Of a DNA stretch of 64,000 nucleotides, positions 25,765 through 37,654 are shown in pieces. The stretch's first letter is position 1. Each line of letters begins with the position of its first letter. The stretch comes from Heliopora coerulea. Lineage: Eukaryota; Cnidaria; Anthozoa; Scleralcyonacea; Helioporidae. Under the pieces are notes generated by a model. It searched no databases and was not told the origin of the DNA. It saw only the letters and a program-made list of their open reading frames with translations. The stretch is from NCBI GenBank assembly GCA_030142905.1, contig JASJOG010000020.1, positions 2,580,501-2,644,500 of the forward strand, given 5' to 3'. Made by a program: the position numbers and the translations under genes.

Positions 25765-26245
25765 GAATTAATTCGTTCATTCAGTTCGTCCTCTTAATTA
25801 ATCAGTTCCATCGTTCTATACTCATTCAATTGCTTCTTTCATCTCGTCCATTAAACTCGTCCAGCACAACTCGCTTGTTCATTTCAGTCGCTCAATTCGT
25901 CCAATTCGTTCTATCACTTCTCTTAATTCCTTCTTTCCATGCGTTTATTCCCTTCAATCTTTCTTTCCATTCTGTCGCTCAGTAAGTTTGTAATTTCGCC
26001 AATTCGTTCTTTCATTCAGTTAGCTCGCTCGCTTGTTCGTTCAGTTTGTTGTTTCATTTATATTGTTCGCCCGTTCGTTCAGTTTGTCAATTCTTTGGTT
26101 TGTTCATCCATTCGCTCAACTGTTCTTTCGTTCATTCATTTTTTCGTTTTCCCCTTCGTCTGTCGAGTCATTCATTCGTTCGTTTATCCGTTCCTCGGTC
26201 CTTTCGTCTTTCTCCTATTCTTTCTGTCCTTCCTCCGGCCTTGCG
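25765..26245. repeat. Degenerate TTCN tetranucleotide tract
   Basis: About 480 bp dominated by imperfect 4-base steps on the theme ttcgttcattcagttcg. It is strongly pyrimidine-rich on plus. Open frames here (strings of S, F, V, R) are products of the repeat, not genes. It is an ageing microsatellite. Confidence 0.8.
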
Positions 26246-27269
26246 ATCATCTTATTATTTTGTTTACAGCCTGTACTGTTTCCTCTAAAAGAAGAAGTGA
26301 TATCAGCGTTCAATACGCTCCTTGAAACAAGCTTGGGTTTAAATCTAACCAGAAAAACCCACGTAAATTCAAAACAGTTTAAAGCCATCGCTGTAAAACC
26401 ATAACGAGTCTAGTGTGTATGCGACTACTAGCAATTAAAGCACCACAAATGCTGCAGAGAAAATCTCCAACTAAAAATTGACTTTAAGTTCCTGAGTACT
26501 TTTCAAAATTCATGACCGCAGGAAATAAATCCAAGATTCATATATAAGTTCGATAACGATTCTTCTCACATCCGGGAGTATCATTCCGAGCAATTTGTAT
26601 CAGACATAACATCAACGAGAATAAAGAAAACGCCAAGGCTTCCGCTACCTTCACATTTATACAGGTACATAAAACAACTCGGATATCCCACAAATACATT
26701 ATCTATATCATATTATCCACACAAGATTAGCCTTATATCAATTAAAATCTCTTTCATCCAAGATATACTCGCGTAAACACGCGTAAGACGTTTTGGCGGG
26801 AGTAAAAGACTAAAAAACCTTCGGATGAATTTTAAATGTAAAAGTATCAAATCTATCCACTAATTTTCTTGTCCCACACCGCCACATTCCGCACGTTTTA
26901 AAGCCAATATACCAAAAAAATGACGGGTGAACCAGGACATGTTTATGAATAAAATTAGTTCATAATAATTGATTAAGGAACAGGTGGACATTAATTAAAT
27001 TATTTCATAGGATAAATACAAAAGATTCGCTTTCGACTTCAATCCATAACCCTAGAGCCTCCTTCTCTAATTATACTTAGGCCAACGTCAAGGGGCTCTG
27101 AAGGTGAGTTACAGGCTGACCACCAGCAAACCAGAGAATGTGACCAACTGATCAATATCTATTAAAATCTGAATGTTCATCAAACTGATTTTTTCAGAGA
27201 ATTTATAAAGTTTATGGTTTTAAAAATCTAAACCAGTGGTTTTTCTTCTCAACTTGCACATGCCTCTTT
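26246..27269. other. Intergenic, nothing recognised
   Basis: AT-rich, no coding or RNA signal. Confidence 0.4.
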
Positions 27270-27758
27270 CAAGGCTCGAAATACCGCATGCACACGTGCA
27301 CGAATGCACGTAAAATTCGAGATGTGCTCGTAACTTTTGTCACTTACATGCACTGCGTGCACGTAGAAATTTTCACACAGTGACTCCATGGGCTGCACTT
27401 CACAATTAGCATCATTACCTTAGCTTCAGAGTAACGATTGGACATGGGACCGCGTATTGTTAGTTTGTAGCAAAGAGCATATCAATATTATTTAGCTGAT
27501 AATTCAATCATGAACGATTCCAATCTACTGTCCAATCTTACGCCCGTCTTTTCGCCATAATCATCAAGTGAGCCTGCGTCCTGAGAAGTCTAACTCGGAA
27601 ACTTCAAGTATACCAAATCATTATTGAAAAGAAGTGAAATCGTGTTTCGAGAATTTTTTAGTACGTGTCTGTGCACATAAATAATTGGTGGTGCAGGTAG
27701 TTAAAAAAAATTAGGTGCATGCTGTGCATGTAAGATTTTCCTATTAATTCGAGCCTTG
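27270..27758. mobile_element. Inverted-repeat element with caaggctcgaa ends
   Basis: It starts 'caaggctcgaa' and ends with the inverse 'ttcgagccttg'. Just inside both ends are gtgcatgc-type alternating stretches: 'gcatgcacacgtgcacgaatg' on the left and 'ggtgcatgctgtgcatg' on the right. No coding region lies inside. The family is not identified. Confidence 0.5.
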
Positions 27759-28128
27759 CTCTTTGGTCTCCTCGTAATGAAACTAAACCATGACAAGTCA
27801 CTTCAACTGTTCAACTTGGGCAAAGATTAGGAAACAAAAGGAAATAAAACAGTTAACTTAAACCCTTTACGTTTTCACAGCTACGAGAAGTGTATCGCTA
27901 AAGTTGTGGGAAAGCCAGTCAAAACGAATAACACCTCGGGCTCGTTCTAATTATTACCACCGGTTACCATTACCACCCACATGCCCGCAATGTTGGACTT
28001 GAGTGAACTTCCCTGGCAAGTCTGTGATAAACTGACAGATTTCTCATTCTCTTAAAGAATTCTGATCTTGGCGTATATCTCCATGCGACTGTCACCAGCA
28101 TGCCGGCGAAGTTGAGTCAAGTTCAGCA

Positions 28129-28345
28129 GGGGCCGCTTGTTCAAAGCAATTGTTCAACCTGTTGCTTCGGTTTCGTTTAATTTGGCTGAACAATCTAGTT
28201 CAGATTTCACAGCTTAAAACCTTTTTGTACACACCCGAAATCTGTAAAAGAAAGTTCTAACTTTTCTAAGCAGCATGATCGGAAAGTTATCCACAAAATT
28301 TTCCTGATCCTGGATTAAGCTGATCGCCTTTTGAACAACCGGACC
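28129..28345. mobile_element. MITE-like element, ttgttcaa ends
   Basis: The left end 'gggccgcttgttcaaag' is matched by the right end 'cttttgaacaaccggacc' in inverse orientation, spanning about 217 bp without coding capacity. The terminal inverted repeats are about 17 bp with a few mismatches. Confidence 0.55.
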
Positions 28346-29850
28346 AAGGAGATCGTTGGGTTCGCAGGTACCAGTAGTAAGTGATGGCTGAACCAGTGGG
28401 ATAAACGACTCTCAAGGCACGAATGACCCAGGTCACTAATCCCCACTGATAAGTGACTCCGGTAACTTATCACTGGGTACAAGTGACATCTTTAATTTAA
28501 CTGGTCCCAAATTACAAAATAACTCTAATTCAAACTCCAGCCCAAAACCTAGTCCTAACCCAGACACAAAACTCTAACCGTAAGACGACTTTAGCAACAA
28601 GAGATCAGTCCCGGAGGATCACTGACCTCAGGAGTAACCCAACAGTAGACACCTGTATACTGAGAACTAAGCCTAACTTCAACTGATAACAATCAAATGC
28701 TGGCTTAGGCATGCTCACTAGAGCAAGGGCCATGAACATAAAAATGTGAGTGAGGGGAAGTAACCATTACAATGTTAGCGCGGCGTAGGCCAACATTTGA
28801 ATTTGAAGCCCGGATGAAGTCTCTTGTCAACAGGTAACATAAGCTTAGCAGTAAATGCATGCAGATTGCTGTTGTACAAATGATATGATGAAAAGACACT
28901 TCTAAATTTTGGTCCCCGATACGGGGAAAATTTAGTAATAGAACATTTACCGAAGTTCCAATTTGTTCAAAGCTCCCAAATGTTTGGGAGTAGATTGCCA
29001 ATTTTCGACGAGTTGGTTTATTCTCAAATCCTGAACAGCTGACAAGTACTGAAGTAAACACACTGACAACTGCATTGTGCCGTCAAGTAATTTAGTGTAA
29101 TAATCTAGGGGCAAATTTTATAGCTAAATTCCAGTCCTAAAATCGACAACCCCGAACCACAATGGCGACTAATCGTAAATCAGCAAGGTTAAGACAATAC
29201 TAGCAAATGAAGGTCTCTGTGAGAAAAATCGATGGGTATTTTATGTTTATGAAGTCATATCTGTCATGTCTTCTGCAGAACTACGTCACAAAGTCGCAGG
29301 AAAGAGTGAGCTGTTGAATCAAAAATTATTTTATCAGGCTAGCATAATTTGTGATCACGAAGTTACTACTTTTTTAGTTTTAACAGTATAAAATAATATC
29401 TTGAGAGTAAACTGGACACCAATATAGCCTATAGTAAATACTGGTGCACATTACAAAATACAAAAGAAATCATGAATTACTTTATAGACTAGCGTTTCTT
29501 CACGTCGCTCAACACCATTCATACCTGATAAATTTCCGTTTGGTATCAATATATATACATATATATCTATATATAACTAGTAAGAATAGTATTATCATAT
29601 TGCAGGCAGTCAATGAAGATACGAGAACGGAAAGCTGAATCATTTACAATATCATGATAAAGATGGAGGAACACGGCTAGCACTGATCTTAAGTTCATAA
29701 ACATAGAGACTTTCTCATACCAAAAGTTCAAAGGTTGAGCAATAGGAAGATAAAGTACGGAAGTTACCGAGAGAAGCGCGAAAAAGACTTTCAAAACGAT
29801 GCGAAGAAGGCGGGGGATTAGCACTTTTTTTCTCAGTTAGAAATAGACAC
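28346..29850. other. Intergenic, no gene recognised
   Basis: It contains a small hairpin, 'gataagtgactccggtaact' plus 'tatc', near 28459 and a stretch of loose 'cctaac' steps near 28540-28580. The minus-strand frame at 28705-29061 has no recognisable domain. Confidence 0.4.
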
Positions 29851-30230
29851 TGAGACCTAGTTTACAAGCTGTGCCGTGCCATGTCGTGCCGAGCCATTCT
29901 GCCGTATCTTATTAGCTCGGTTTGGTACAGCATGGGTTTATAAAGCTGTGCCCCGTGCCTGCTAATCTCTGTCTACAATTTCCCAAAAGTATAAGGAAGA
30001 GCGCCAAACCTGTGCTCCTCAACAGGCAGGGTAGCGCATGTGTCAGCACGGCACAGCTCACCTCAACTCGGTTTCTAAGCTGAAGTTCTGTCGTGCTGAG
30101 CCGTGCGGCACGGCTTCGAAAGGGCCTGTCACGGCTCGGTTCGGCTTGGCTAAACTGCTCAGTTTATAAGCTGAGCCGAGCCGTGGCAGCGTTGGTACGT
30201 CTCGGCACGTCTTATAAACTCGGCCTAAAA
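29851..30230. mobile_element. GC-rich inverted-repeat element
   Basis: The ends read 'gagacctagtttacaagctg' and, inverted, 'cagtttataagctgagccga' / 'cttataaactcggcct'. Inside, variants of 'gctgtgccgtgcc' and 'gccgagccgtg' recur in both orientations. The GC content contrasts sharply with the AT-rich flanks. There is no open frame of note. Confidence 0.55.
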
Positions 30231-30400
30231 ATTATCTGAGTAATTCATGAGTCGTTTTGCCTAAATAAAATTTCCTTCAGCAGTGAAAAGTAAAAGAGTA
30301 AACAAGGCGATATCTCAGACCTTGGGGAAACAGACAAAACTTCGTAACTGGAACTCTTTAATGCAACTGTACTCTAAAACCTAAATATATATATACATGA

Positions 30401-30624
30401 ATATTAACGCTACTTCAAGTAAAACGAACCCATATCGGGCCAGTAGAAAAAAATTCTGCGTGACCGCGGCTGGGATTCAAACCCGCGACCTTCGGTTTGC
30501 TAGTCCGACGCCCTACCAACTGAGCTACAAGGCCAAGCCAGGAGCAGGCTGTGGGATGATGGTATTTCCAGTTTTTCTCTACTTGCCCGGTATGGGTTCG
30601 TTTCCCTTGGAGTAGCGTTAATAT
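30401..30624. mobile_element. Palindromic element enclosing a tRNA-like sequence
   Basis: 46-bp terminal inverted repeats (30401-30446 and 30579-30624) agree at about 41 of 46 positions. Between them, on minus, is a 73-base tRNA-like sequence (30461-30533). It starts 'gccttgtagctcagttggta' and has an anticodon-loop-like CTAGCAA (would-be anticodon AGC, alanine) and a T-loop-like TTTGAAT. The T stem pairs at only about three positions and the acceptor stem is poor, so it is not a working tRNA gene. The element looks like a tRNA-derived SINE head captured in, or evolved within, a foldback element. Confidence 0.75.
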
Positions 30625-33600
30625 CCTCGTCTTTCACTCAGGTACATAGTTCCATACAATTATATATACATGTATTTCGATTAAAAATTTTGTTTAATAT
30701 TTACTATTAATCAACAGGACGTTTGTCGCATATACGCTTCAATAAAAGACAAATCGAGAGAGAAAAAAAAAAATACATAAAATTGGACCAATATATACAC
30801 TTACTGGTTCAGGCTTAAACAACATGCACGCAATACTTAAACAGAGAATGAAGTTCGCAATTAAAGCACTTCCTGTCGATTTAATATAGAAAATATTAAA
30901 GCTTAGGTAAAGTTACAAGACTTGTTGACTTCCGGCAGTTGTGACGCCTTTTACACATCTCTTTTTATTCCTTTACATGTGATTAACTCAAAGGACTTTC
31001 GGTCCGGTCGACGTGAAATACAGCATGGCTGACGGCATAGCAATCGCATGAAACTATAATATCTTAATGTTGTTTTCCTTCTCCATCCCTGTCCTTCTTT
31101 GTCATTAAATGAATTTATTCACCGTATCGGCTTAACAAATACACTTTAATGGGGCTACAGAAACAGTATTCCAGTAGTGGTAGGTGAAGGACTCACTGTG
31201 ACAGTTCCCGCATAACAGAAGCCATTACAAACCTTTAGTAATTTGTCCGTAAGTTATCCTGCCTAACTTCATTCAGAACATCCCAAAACGTCTCCCCGGA
31301 AGTCATCTTTCAAGGTTAGACTTATTAACTTTCCAAATGCAAACATGAGAAATCATGTTCACCTACTTCCTTGGCTAAACACCAACTTTTGAACAAGAAA
31401 GTTACAACATTACAACAAAGAAATTTAATAAACAAGAAAAGCCGAGATTTCTAGAGTCAAAAATGCCTCACACACTGGTACCGTATTACTCGCATTAAGT
31501 ACAATTGTAGGATAGTTCTTCGTTCAGTTTAGATATAGTCATATAGCACTTGTTTTGTTTATTAATAACAAAGTATACAGCAGTAGTTACAAGATACAAC
31601 TTAAGGCTAAAGTTAAATCAAATAAAATGCCTGTTCACTTCAAGGGATAAATACAAAAAAGTGAAGGAAAAAAAGAAGCTAAAAATGGTCCATACTGCCT
31701 ATGGGTACGTCGAGGCTTTCCTGTTTGACGATATATAAATTGAACAGTCCTTATTGGAATGTTTGAATGTGGCTAATTAGTAGACGAGTCGAGTGGCATT
31801 ATCGGTGAATGAGGGATTGCAAAGTAGTGGAACTTCGACATCACAAGCTTTCGCCCTTCAGCGCCGTCAAGGCGATTCTGTGATGATTTGATTGATACGC
31901 AACGCTATGGTAAAATGAGAAAGCAAAAATTAAACGGTCGAATTTCACGCTGTGCCACATGACATGCCACGTCACAAGCACACCTGATGCTACGTGTACA
32001 AACCCTTTCAGTGAAGATAGTCAGTGGCAGCTTACAAGAAAAAAGACGATCTAAAAATGTGAAGCGTTCAGAGACAAATTTAAGAGTAAACCATACCAAT
32101 TTTATTCAACAACCACCTGAGGACTAAGCTTTTTTATCATGCAACTTCGTTGACATAAACTGTAAGTTTTAGAGTAGCACAGGCTCTGGAACTAATTGAA
32201 TGTAATTCCGAAGAACCAATTTAGAAGTTGTGCCCCAAACATAACTAATTTTCATCAACGCTATCATTGCCAAAGAAGCAAAAGTTTTCTTTGTCTCATT
32301 CGTATAAATATGTCAAAACCCCTTGCTTGCTGACTATCCCTGGCATAAATTTCTATGTTTAAATTCATACTTCTAATTTCCTTGATAGGGAAAAAACACT
32401 TGGTCTTTGGTCTTAGTTAAAAATGAAGATTTGACGAGCCAGTTTGTCTCGTTGTCTGAAAGATATTTTTGTCCCATGTAATCACTAGAGGAAATGACCC
32501 AGCCACATTTATATATAACGGCATATGTTATAATTTAAACCGATTATATAACATCTTATATCCTATATTTGAAACATTCTATAGGTATATTCCGTCTGAT
32601 TTAAGTGAATCAATCGTGATGACGGTATAGTGTAATTAGGGCTCTATTCTTCCACGTAATATTTCTTAAAGAGTGGCATTTAAACTCTGTGTTATACTAA
32701 GATTCAAAAATAGATTTTGTTTACATGTTTTACGAGACGGTTCCAATTAAGCTGAGCCCCTGTCATGGCTCCTTCATTGAACTTTAGGTTGATCAAAAGA
32801 GCTCCTAGAAGTCTTTTTTACAGTCACATACCGACACGTTGTAATTGTGTGCTTAAAGAAACTCACTTCAGCTTTACAAACATCACCTCTTTGTTGGAAA
32901 AATGCACTTTGTACCATCCATTTTGAGTACTTCCTGCCTTATATTGCTGAATTTCTTACTACCTTATCTGCGAGTATTTTGCACGCCAGGCACTGGGTGC
33001 CAAGTATTGCGATGGATTACACCAACCATAAGCATCGCAAACGCTGTTTATCAGTTTTTTTAAAAACTAAACGAGAATAAAAACGGACAAGATGAACTTA
33101 GGCTGTGTTTATAAGACACTTCACTTCGAGAGAGACCCTTTCACTTAAGTCGCCTCTTAAAACCATAATTTCATTGGCAAACGTTTCGAGATGAGAGTAA
33201 AACCGGAAACGCATGACAATTTATGTTGTAAATCAGTCTTATCTCAATGGACCTGTTGGAGTAAACCGACAGGAATGCTGCCATTTCTTCTTCATTATGG
33301 AAAGAGTCAGAGAAAATCGCTTTCGCAAATGTTAACAGTGACGTCGCTAAAACAATCTTCTCTTCTGATAAAGTATCCACAGTGATAACTCTGAATTTTC
33401 TGACTTACTTTACTGATAGGCCATTTCCGAATTTTCTCTTCCTTTTCCATTCATAGGAGGCCGGGCGTGAAAACATTCATGTGAAAATTAGATTTAACTG
33501 AAATGCGAACGAAACCTAACTTCAATATGAAAAGCTTAGCACCAGGCTTTGTTTTAAAGCCTGGTGGCTTTAAAACTGAAGTTTGTTTTATCTTTTTTGC

Positions 33601-33984
33601 CTTTAACATTTGCTAACTTCACTTACTTAACTTTGCGATAAAAAAACACCTCAGCGGTCTTGAAGGGGTTATTGAACAGTTTCGGCGAACAAAACGAGTG
33701 TGTTAATTTGCGTACAGTTATAATGGTTCAGGAATTGTGGCCTTAGAGGCTGGATAAGAATATTTTTAATAAAAAAATGTTCTTCTTACGACAAGTTATT
33801 CTGAACGTGATGCGCGTGAGTTGAGCCCACAATGGAGGGAAAGTGCATGACGAACATGCACCCTCCCCTCGTTACTCAAGAAGAACAGGGCGAAATGAAC
33901 GAGGATGTCATGTTGAGAATGAGAGCAAGTGAACCAGAAAGCAAGAGAAACATGCATACAGGTAGAATGAAAGTGTGCAAATGA
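30625..33984. other. Intergenic, no gene recognised
   Basis: AT-rich. It includes a compact hairpin at about 33538-33566 ('caccaggcttt' / 'aaagcctggtg'). No coding exon or repeat family was recognised otherwise. Confidence 0.4.
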
Positions 33985-34022
33985 CAATGTGTGTGTGTGT
34001 GTGTGAGTGTGTGTGCGTGTGC

Positions 34023-34077
<55 letters not shown>

Positions 34078-34084
34078 AGAGGGA

Positions 34085-34132
<48 letters not shown>
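33985..34132. repeat. (GT)n-(GA)n compound microsatellite
   Basis: A GT-rich run of about 50 bp is followed by a GA run of about 90 bp with a few GGGA interruptions. The minus-strand frame through it is only a repeat translation. Confidence 0.98.
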
Positions 34133-34135
<3 letters not shown>

Positions 34136-37100
34136 CTACCTAAGTGACTCAAATCTGGCTGAACAGAAACAGTACAAGAAATAGCGATCACTTCCTAATT
34201 TCGAGATGACCTCACTGAGTAAACCGGTGAACGTACCCATGTTCAGTTGAAAATGAACAAAATATTGCACAATAAGTTGTCCAAAGCGTTCATGGGCGCA
34301 TTATCGTCTCAGCCTTATTGGTACAGTTTCAGCCAACTTCTCGTTTCATCGTACAGTTGACAGCCGCTGGAAGAGAATGGAAAGCGCCTAATCAATAGAT
34401 CTTTTGATTTCTAGTTGTTCACAACAAGACAACTTTGTCTGTACATGTCACCAGTATACATTAGCCACTAAGTTATCCGTTAACTGTCCGAAAGATGTCA
34501 ATAATCAACAGGCTACCTTGTGTCCGTCGACAGATCATACAACAACTGGTCACTCTAATTCATTCATCACAGAAACAACCAAAACTAAAGTCCTTGAAGC
34601 ATAAACAGCTCACATAAAACTCCCACTAAAGCTCACGATGAAACGTGCTGGGCAATTTGCCCTAAGCTAGCTTGTTACCTTCTTGGGAATCTCTCCAAGC
34701 ACTCCACAAACACGTGGGACGTCACACAGATGACCAACAGAAGCAGAATGACTGAGGATGATTGTATTTGGGAATCGAAAAAAATCATTGTATTGGACTA
34801 TTGTTAATTGATCAATCTAAACTGATTTTTGCGCATTTTACTTAAAAGTACCAACCTATTGTTTTGGCGTCGAAATATTCGGTCTTTACCCAATTCAAAT
34901 AATTAGTAAGTACAATATATTCATCCTTATACCGACAGCAAAAAAGCACCAAACATTTTGTTTACGACCGTGAGCGTTCTTTGCGCGTATATGTGGCAAA
35001 AAATCTAACTTACATTCAAACACGAAGTTTGAGAAATGTGTTCTAGTGAAGTGTTTATCGAAAGCCTACTCTTAGGAGAAAAAACAACGTTTTTCAGACA
35101 ATAATTGCAAGCACGCAAGCCAATATAAGCAAAACGAATTAAGTCGAAAACAGAACTCTCAAATGTCTGCTGACAGTTGAAAACTAAAGGACAAACTTAA
35201 CAATTCTGCCAGTGAAAGGGCCTTCGTCTGTATTCGGAAAAGCTTAAAAAAAAAAAAGAAAAAAAAAAGAGTGATTCAAACTTGAGCCCAAGATAAAAAC
35301 ACTTTTCAAAGGGGTTAAAGTACGAAACATTCAGCCATTTTCCAGAACGTTTCTCAATCCGCGTGCGCTCCAGGCATTTCCTTTAAGATAAAAATGTTTC
35401 ATTCAGTTTCCTCTGAGACTGCCCCAATGAAAGACATTCCTTGTACATAGGGACATTGAAATAACCTAACGAATACACGTACACCAACGTAATGGGATTT
35501 TAATACCATATCACATGATTGAATGTCAGTAATTGTAATAATGACGATTATAACTCCGACTTTCTTTCAGCGAACGAAACCATTTCGTGATTTGGTTTTT
35601 TGGTATATTACGGGCTAGCAAACTTTGTTGATATTTATGTTTATTTGCCTTTTCAGCTGCAAGTGCGCAACGCTAAAAAAGATGCTATATTTGAATTGTT
35701 TATAAGTACGAAACACGCAGTCTGAATATCCCAAGGTTCCGTTCACGTGTTCCTTATATTGGGCCATTTAACATACTTATCGTTAAATCTTAATGATAAC
35801 CTTCAGGTTTAAGCACCAGCACTCGTACCTCTAAAAATTCGATGAAATCTTCGATACGAAATGAAACAGTTTGGGACTAAAAACTGCTTGTGGTAAAGCC
35901 AAATGGAATCTCCAGGCTCTTTCTCTATCACACTTCCTTATAATCCAACATAGATATTGTTTTAACTGATTTTCAATCCAATGTTTATTGCTAGTGTGAA
36001 AAGAGAAATGTAAATGCATCACAAATGAAATAAAATATCTTGAAGAGAACCAATTAAATGGCCTGTCTAAATTCGAGAAATTAGGACGAATTAGGTTCTT
36101 TGAGAGAAATACTTCAACGTAGAAAGCCGACATGAAGTTATTGTACGAACTCAAACTTTAACTACAAGGCAAGACTACGGGTCAGACAGATCTATCTGAG
36201 CTCTTATCCATAGTTTAGTGAGTGTTGTTTATGTTCCACTTAAAATTCAACTCATCGTTAGATAAAAGATCGCAGAAATTGGGATGCTTAGCTGGAAATT
36301 AGAGAAATGACACACATTTTAATCGTCCCTCGTTCTGGATGGGGTATATTACCAGATATTTATTCACAATTACAAAGCTTTATATGGGTGATGCTGGTTG
36401 ACACCTCTGCTTTATTGAATACACGACTTATCAAACACACTGTTGCAGTTATATAGGCAACATTCTTGCTGGCCATTTAACGAAATGTACAAATACATTT
36501 ACAAATAAACTACATCCCCCTCGCGATAAAATCTGATACACTTAATTCCAGTGTCAATCAGAAGGGAAGCTTTTCATTCTTGTGGTGTAACTCTAAGTCG
36601 TTTTAAACCTGATAACTGAATCACATTCTTGCTAAAACTTATATGGAGAAACAATAAAATCAAGGATGCGACACTTTGAGTCAAGTCACTTCAATATCGC
36701 TTTCCTTAAACTAAACAGCTAATCACTGCCAGTTCACACACATACCCTGAGTTAAAAATATAAAGGTACATTGTCTCACCGGCAAAACACATGACAAGAA
36801 CCGCAAAGGCTTCACCCTCCCGTTCTGCTTAATATACCTAATTCTTCGATATACCCGCAAATGTTTTACCAATCACGATAGCAGGTGCTGGAACGTTTAC
36901 ATAAACCGGGAGCACGTTATTTGAATTAACCAGAAATATATGAAAATATAAGTCAGTTATTTAAGAAACAGCGAATGTTGGGATTTGTTTGATGCAACGA
37001 GCCGGGTTTTGGTAGTAAATCTCTAAACCTATTAATTTTGCCCCCAACTATCTTCAACATTTTTATAATTTCTAATCGTTTTAAAACGCACGTCAAGATT

Positions 37101-37551
37101 ACCGTTCATTGCTTTGTATGAATATTACTCGATTTCCTTTCTCGAAGGTAGCCTCTCTCGCTATATTATCTGAAGCAAAAGGCTGAATAAATGAAAAGAA
37201 ATCAAGGATGTTTTGGAATGACGACCACAAAAGATGCAAAGAAAAATAAACGCCTTGATATTAACATATAAAAAAGCCAACTCTTAGCTCAATTTACAAA
37301 GCAAGGTGGAGCAAAACCTCGAAAAAAAGAGATCCAACTGAGTTCATTTTAGAAACTGAAGTGAATCTCTTTAACTGACGGAAGTATGTTAAGGAAGTAG
37401 GTGGGCTGTCAGTCGACGATTCTTGCCTGGACTTGCTCGTTATGGCCCACTTAGATTCGTGAGGGCCACACTCAATGCAAATTAGTTACGCGAGTCTACT
37501 GCGAATGCAATATCATTATTTACATAGATACCTTTAAATCCGGACGACGGG
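34133..37551. other. Intergenic, upstream region of foxQ2 paralog B
   Basis: 3.4 kb without a recognisable exon or repeat family. It includes an A-rich tract at about 35247-35269. The last few hundred bases are where proximal control elements of the foxQ2 gene would be expected; no specific site is claimed apart from the TATA box. Confidence 0.4.
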
Positions 37552-37559
37552 TATATAAA
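37552..37559 (+). promoter_or_regulatory. TATA box of foxQ2 paralog B
   Basis: 'gggtatataaacg' gives a strong TATATAAA about 96 bases before the ATG. Transcription starting about 30 bases downstream would leave a 5' leader of roughly 65-70 bases, a sensible arrangement for an intronless regulated gene. Confidence 0.6.
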
Positions 37560-37654
37560 CGATAACCCAGCCGTCCCAAGACATTACTTAAAGTGACACT
37601 TAAAGGGGATTCCGAGTAATCTACATCCAATCCACGCAAAGCAACTTAATCACC

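Noticed and set aside
25713..26404. Overlapping plus-strand frames of 80-128 codons rich in Ser, Phe, Arg
   Set aside because: They are open only because the TTCN tract has few stops in any frame; the composition is that of the repeat.
28705..29061. 118-codon minus frame with hydrophobic stretch
   Set aside because: Considered as a receptor fragment; no family motif and no splice support.
30461..30533. Functional alanine tRNA gene
   Set aside because: The anticodon loop and A box look right, but T-stem and acceptor-stem pairing fail at several positions and the sequence lies inside an inverted-repeat element.
33796..34191. 131-codon minus frame with long Ser-Leu and Thr-His runs
   Set aside because: It is the translation of the GA/GT microsatellite, with no flanking coding signal.
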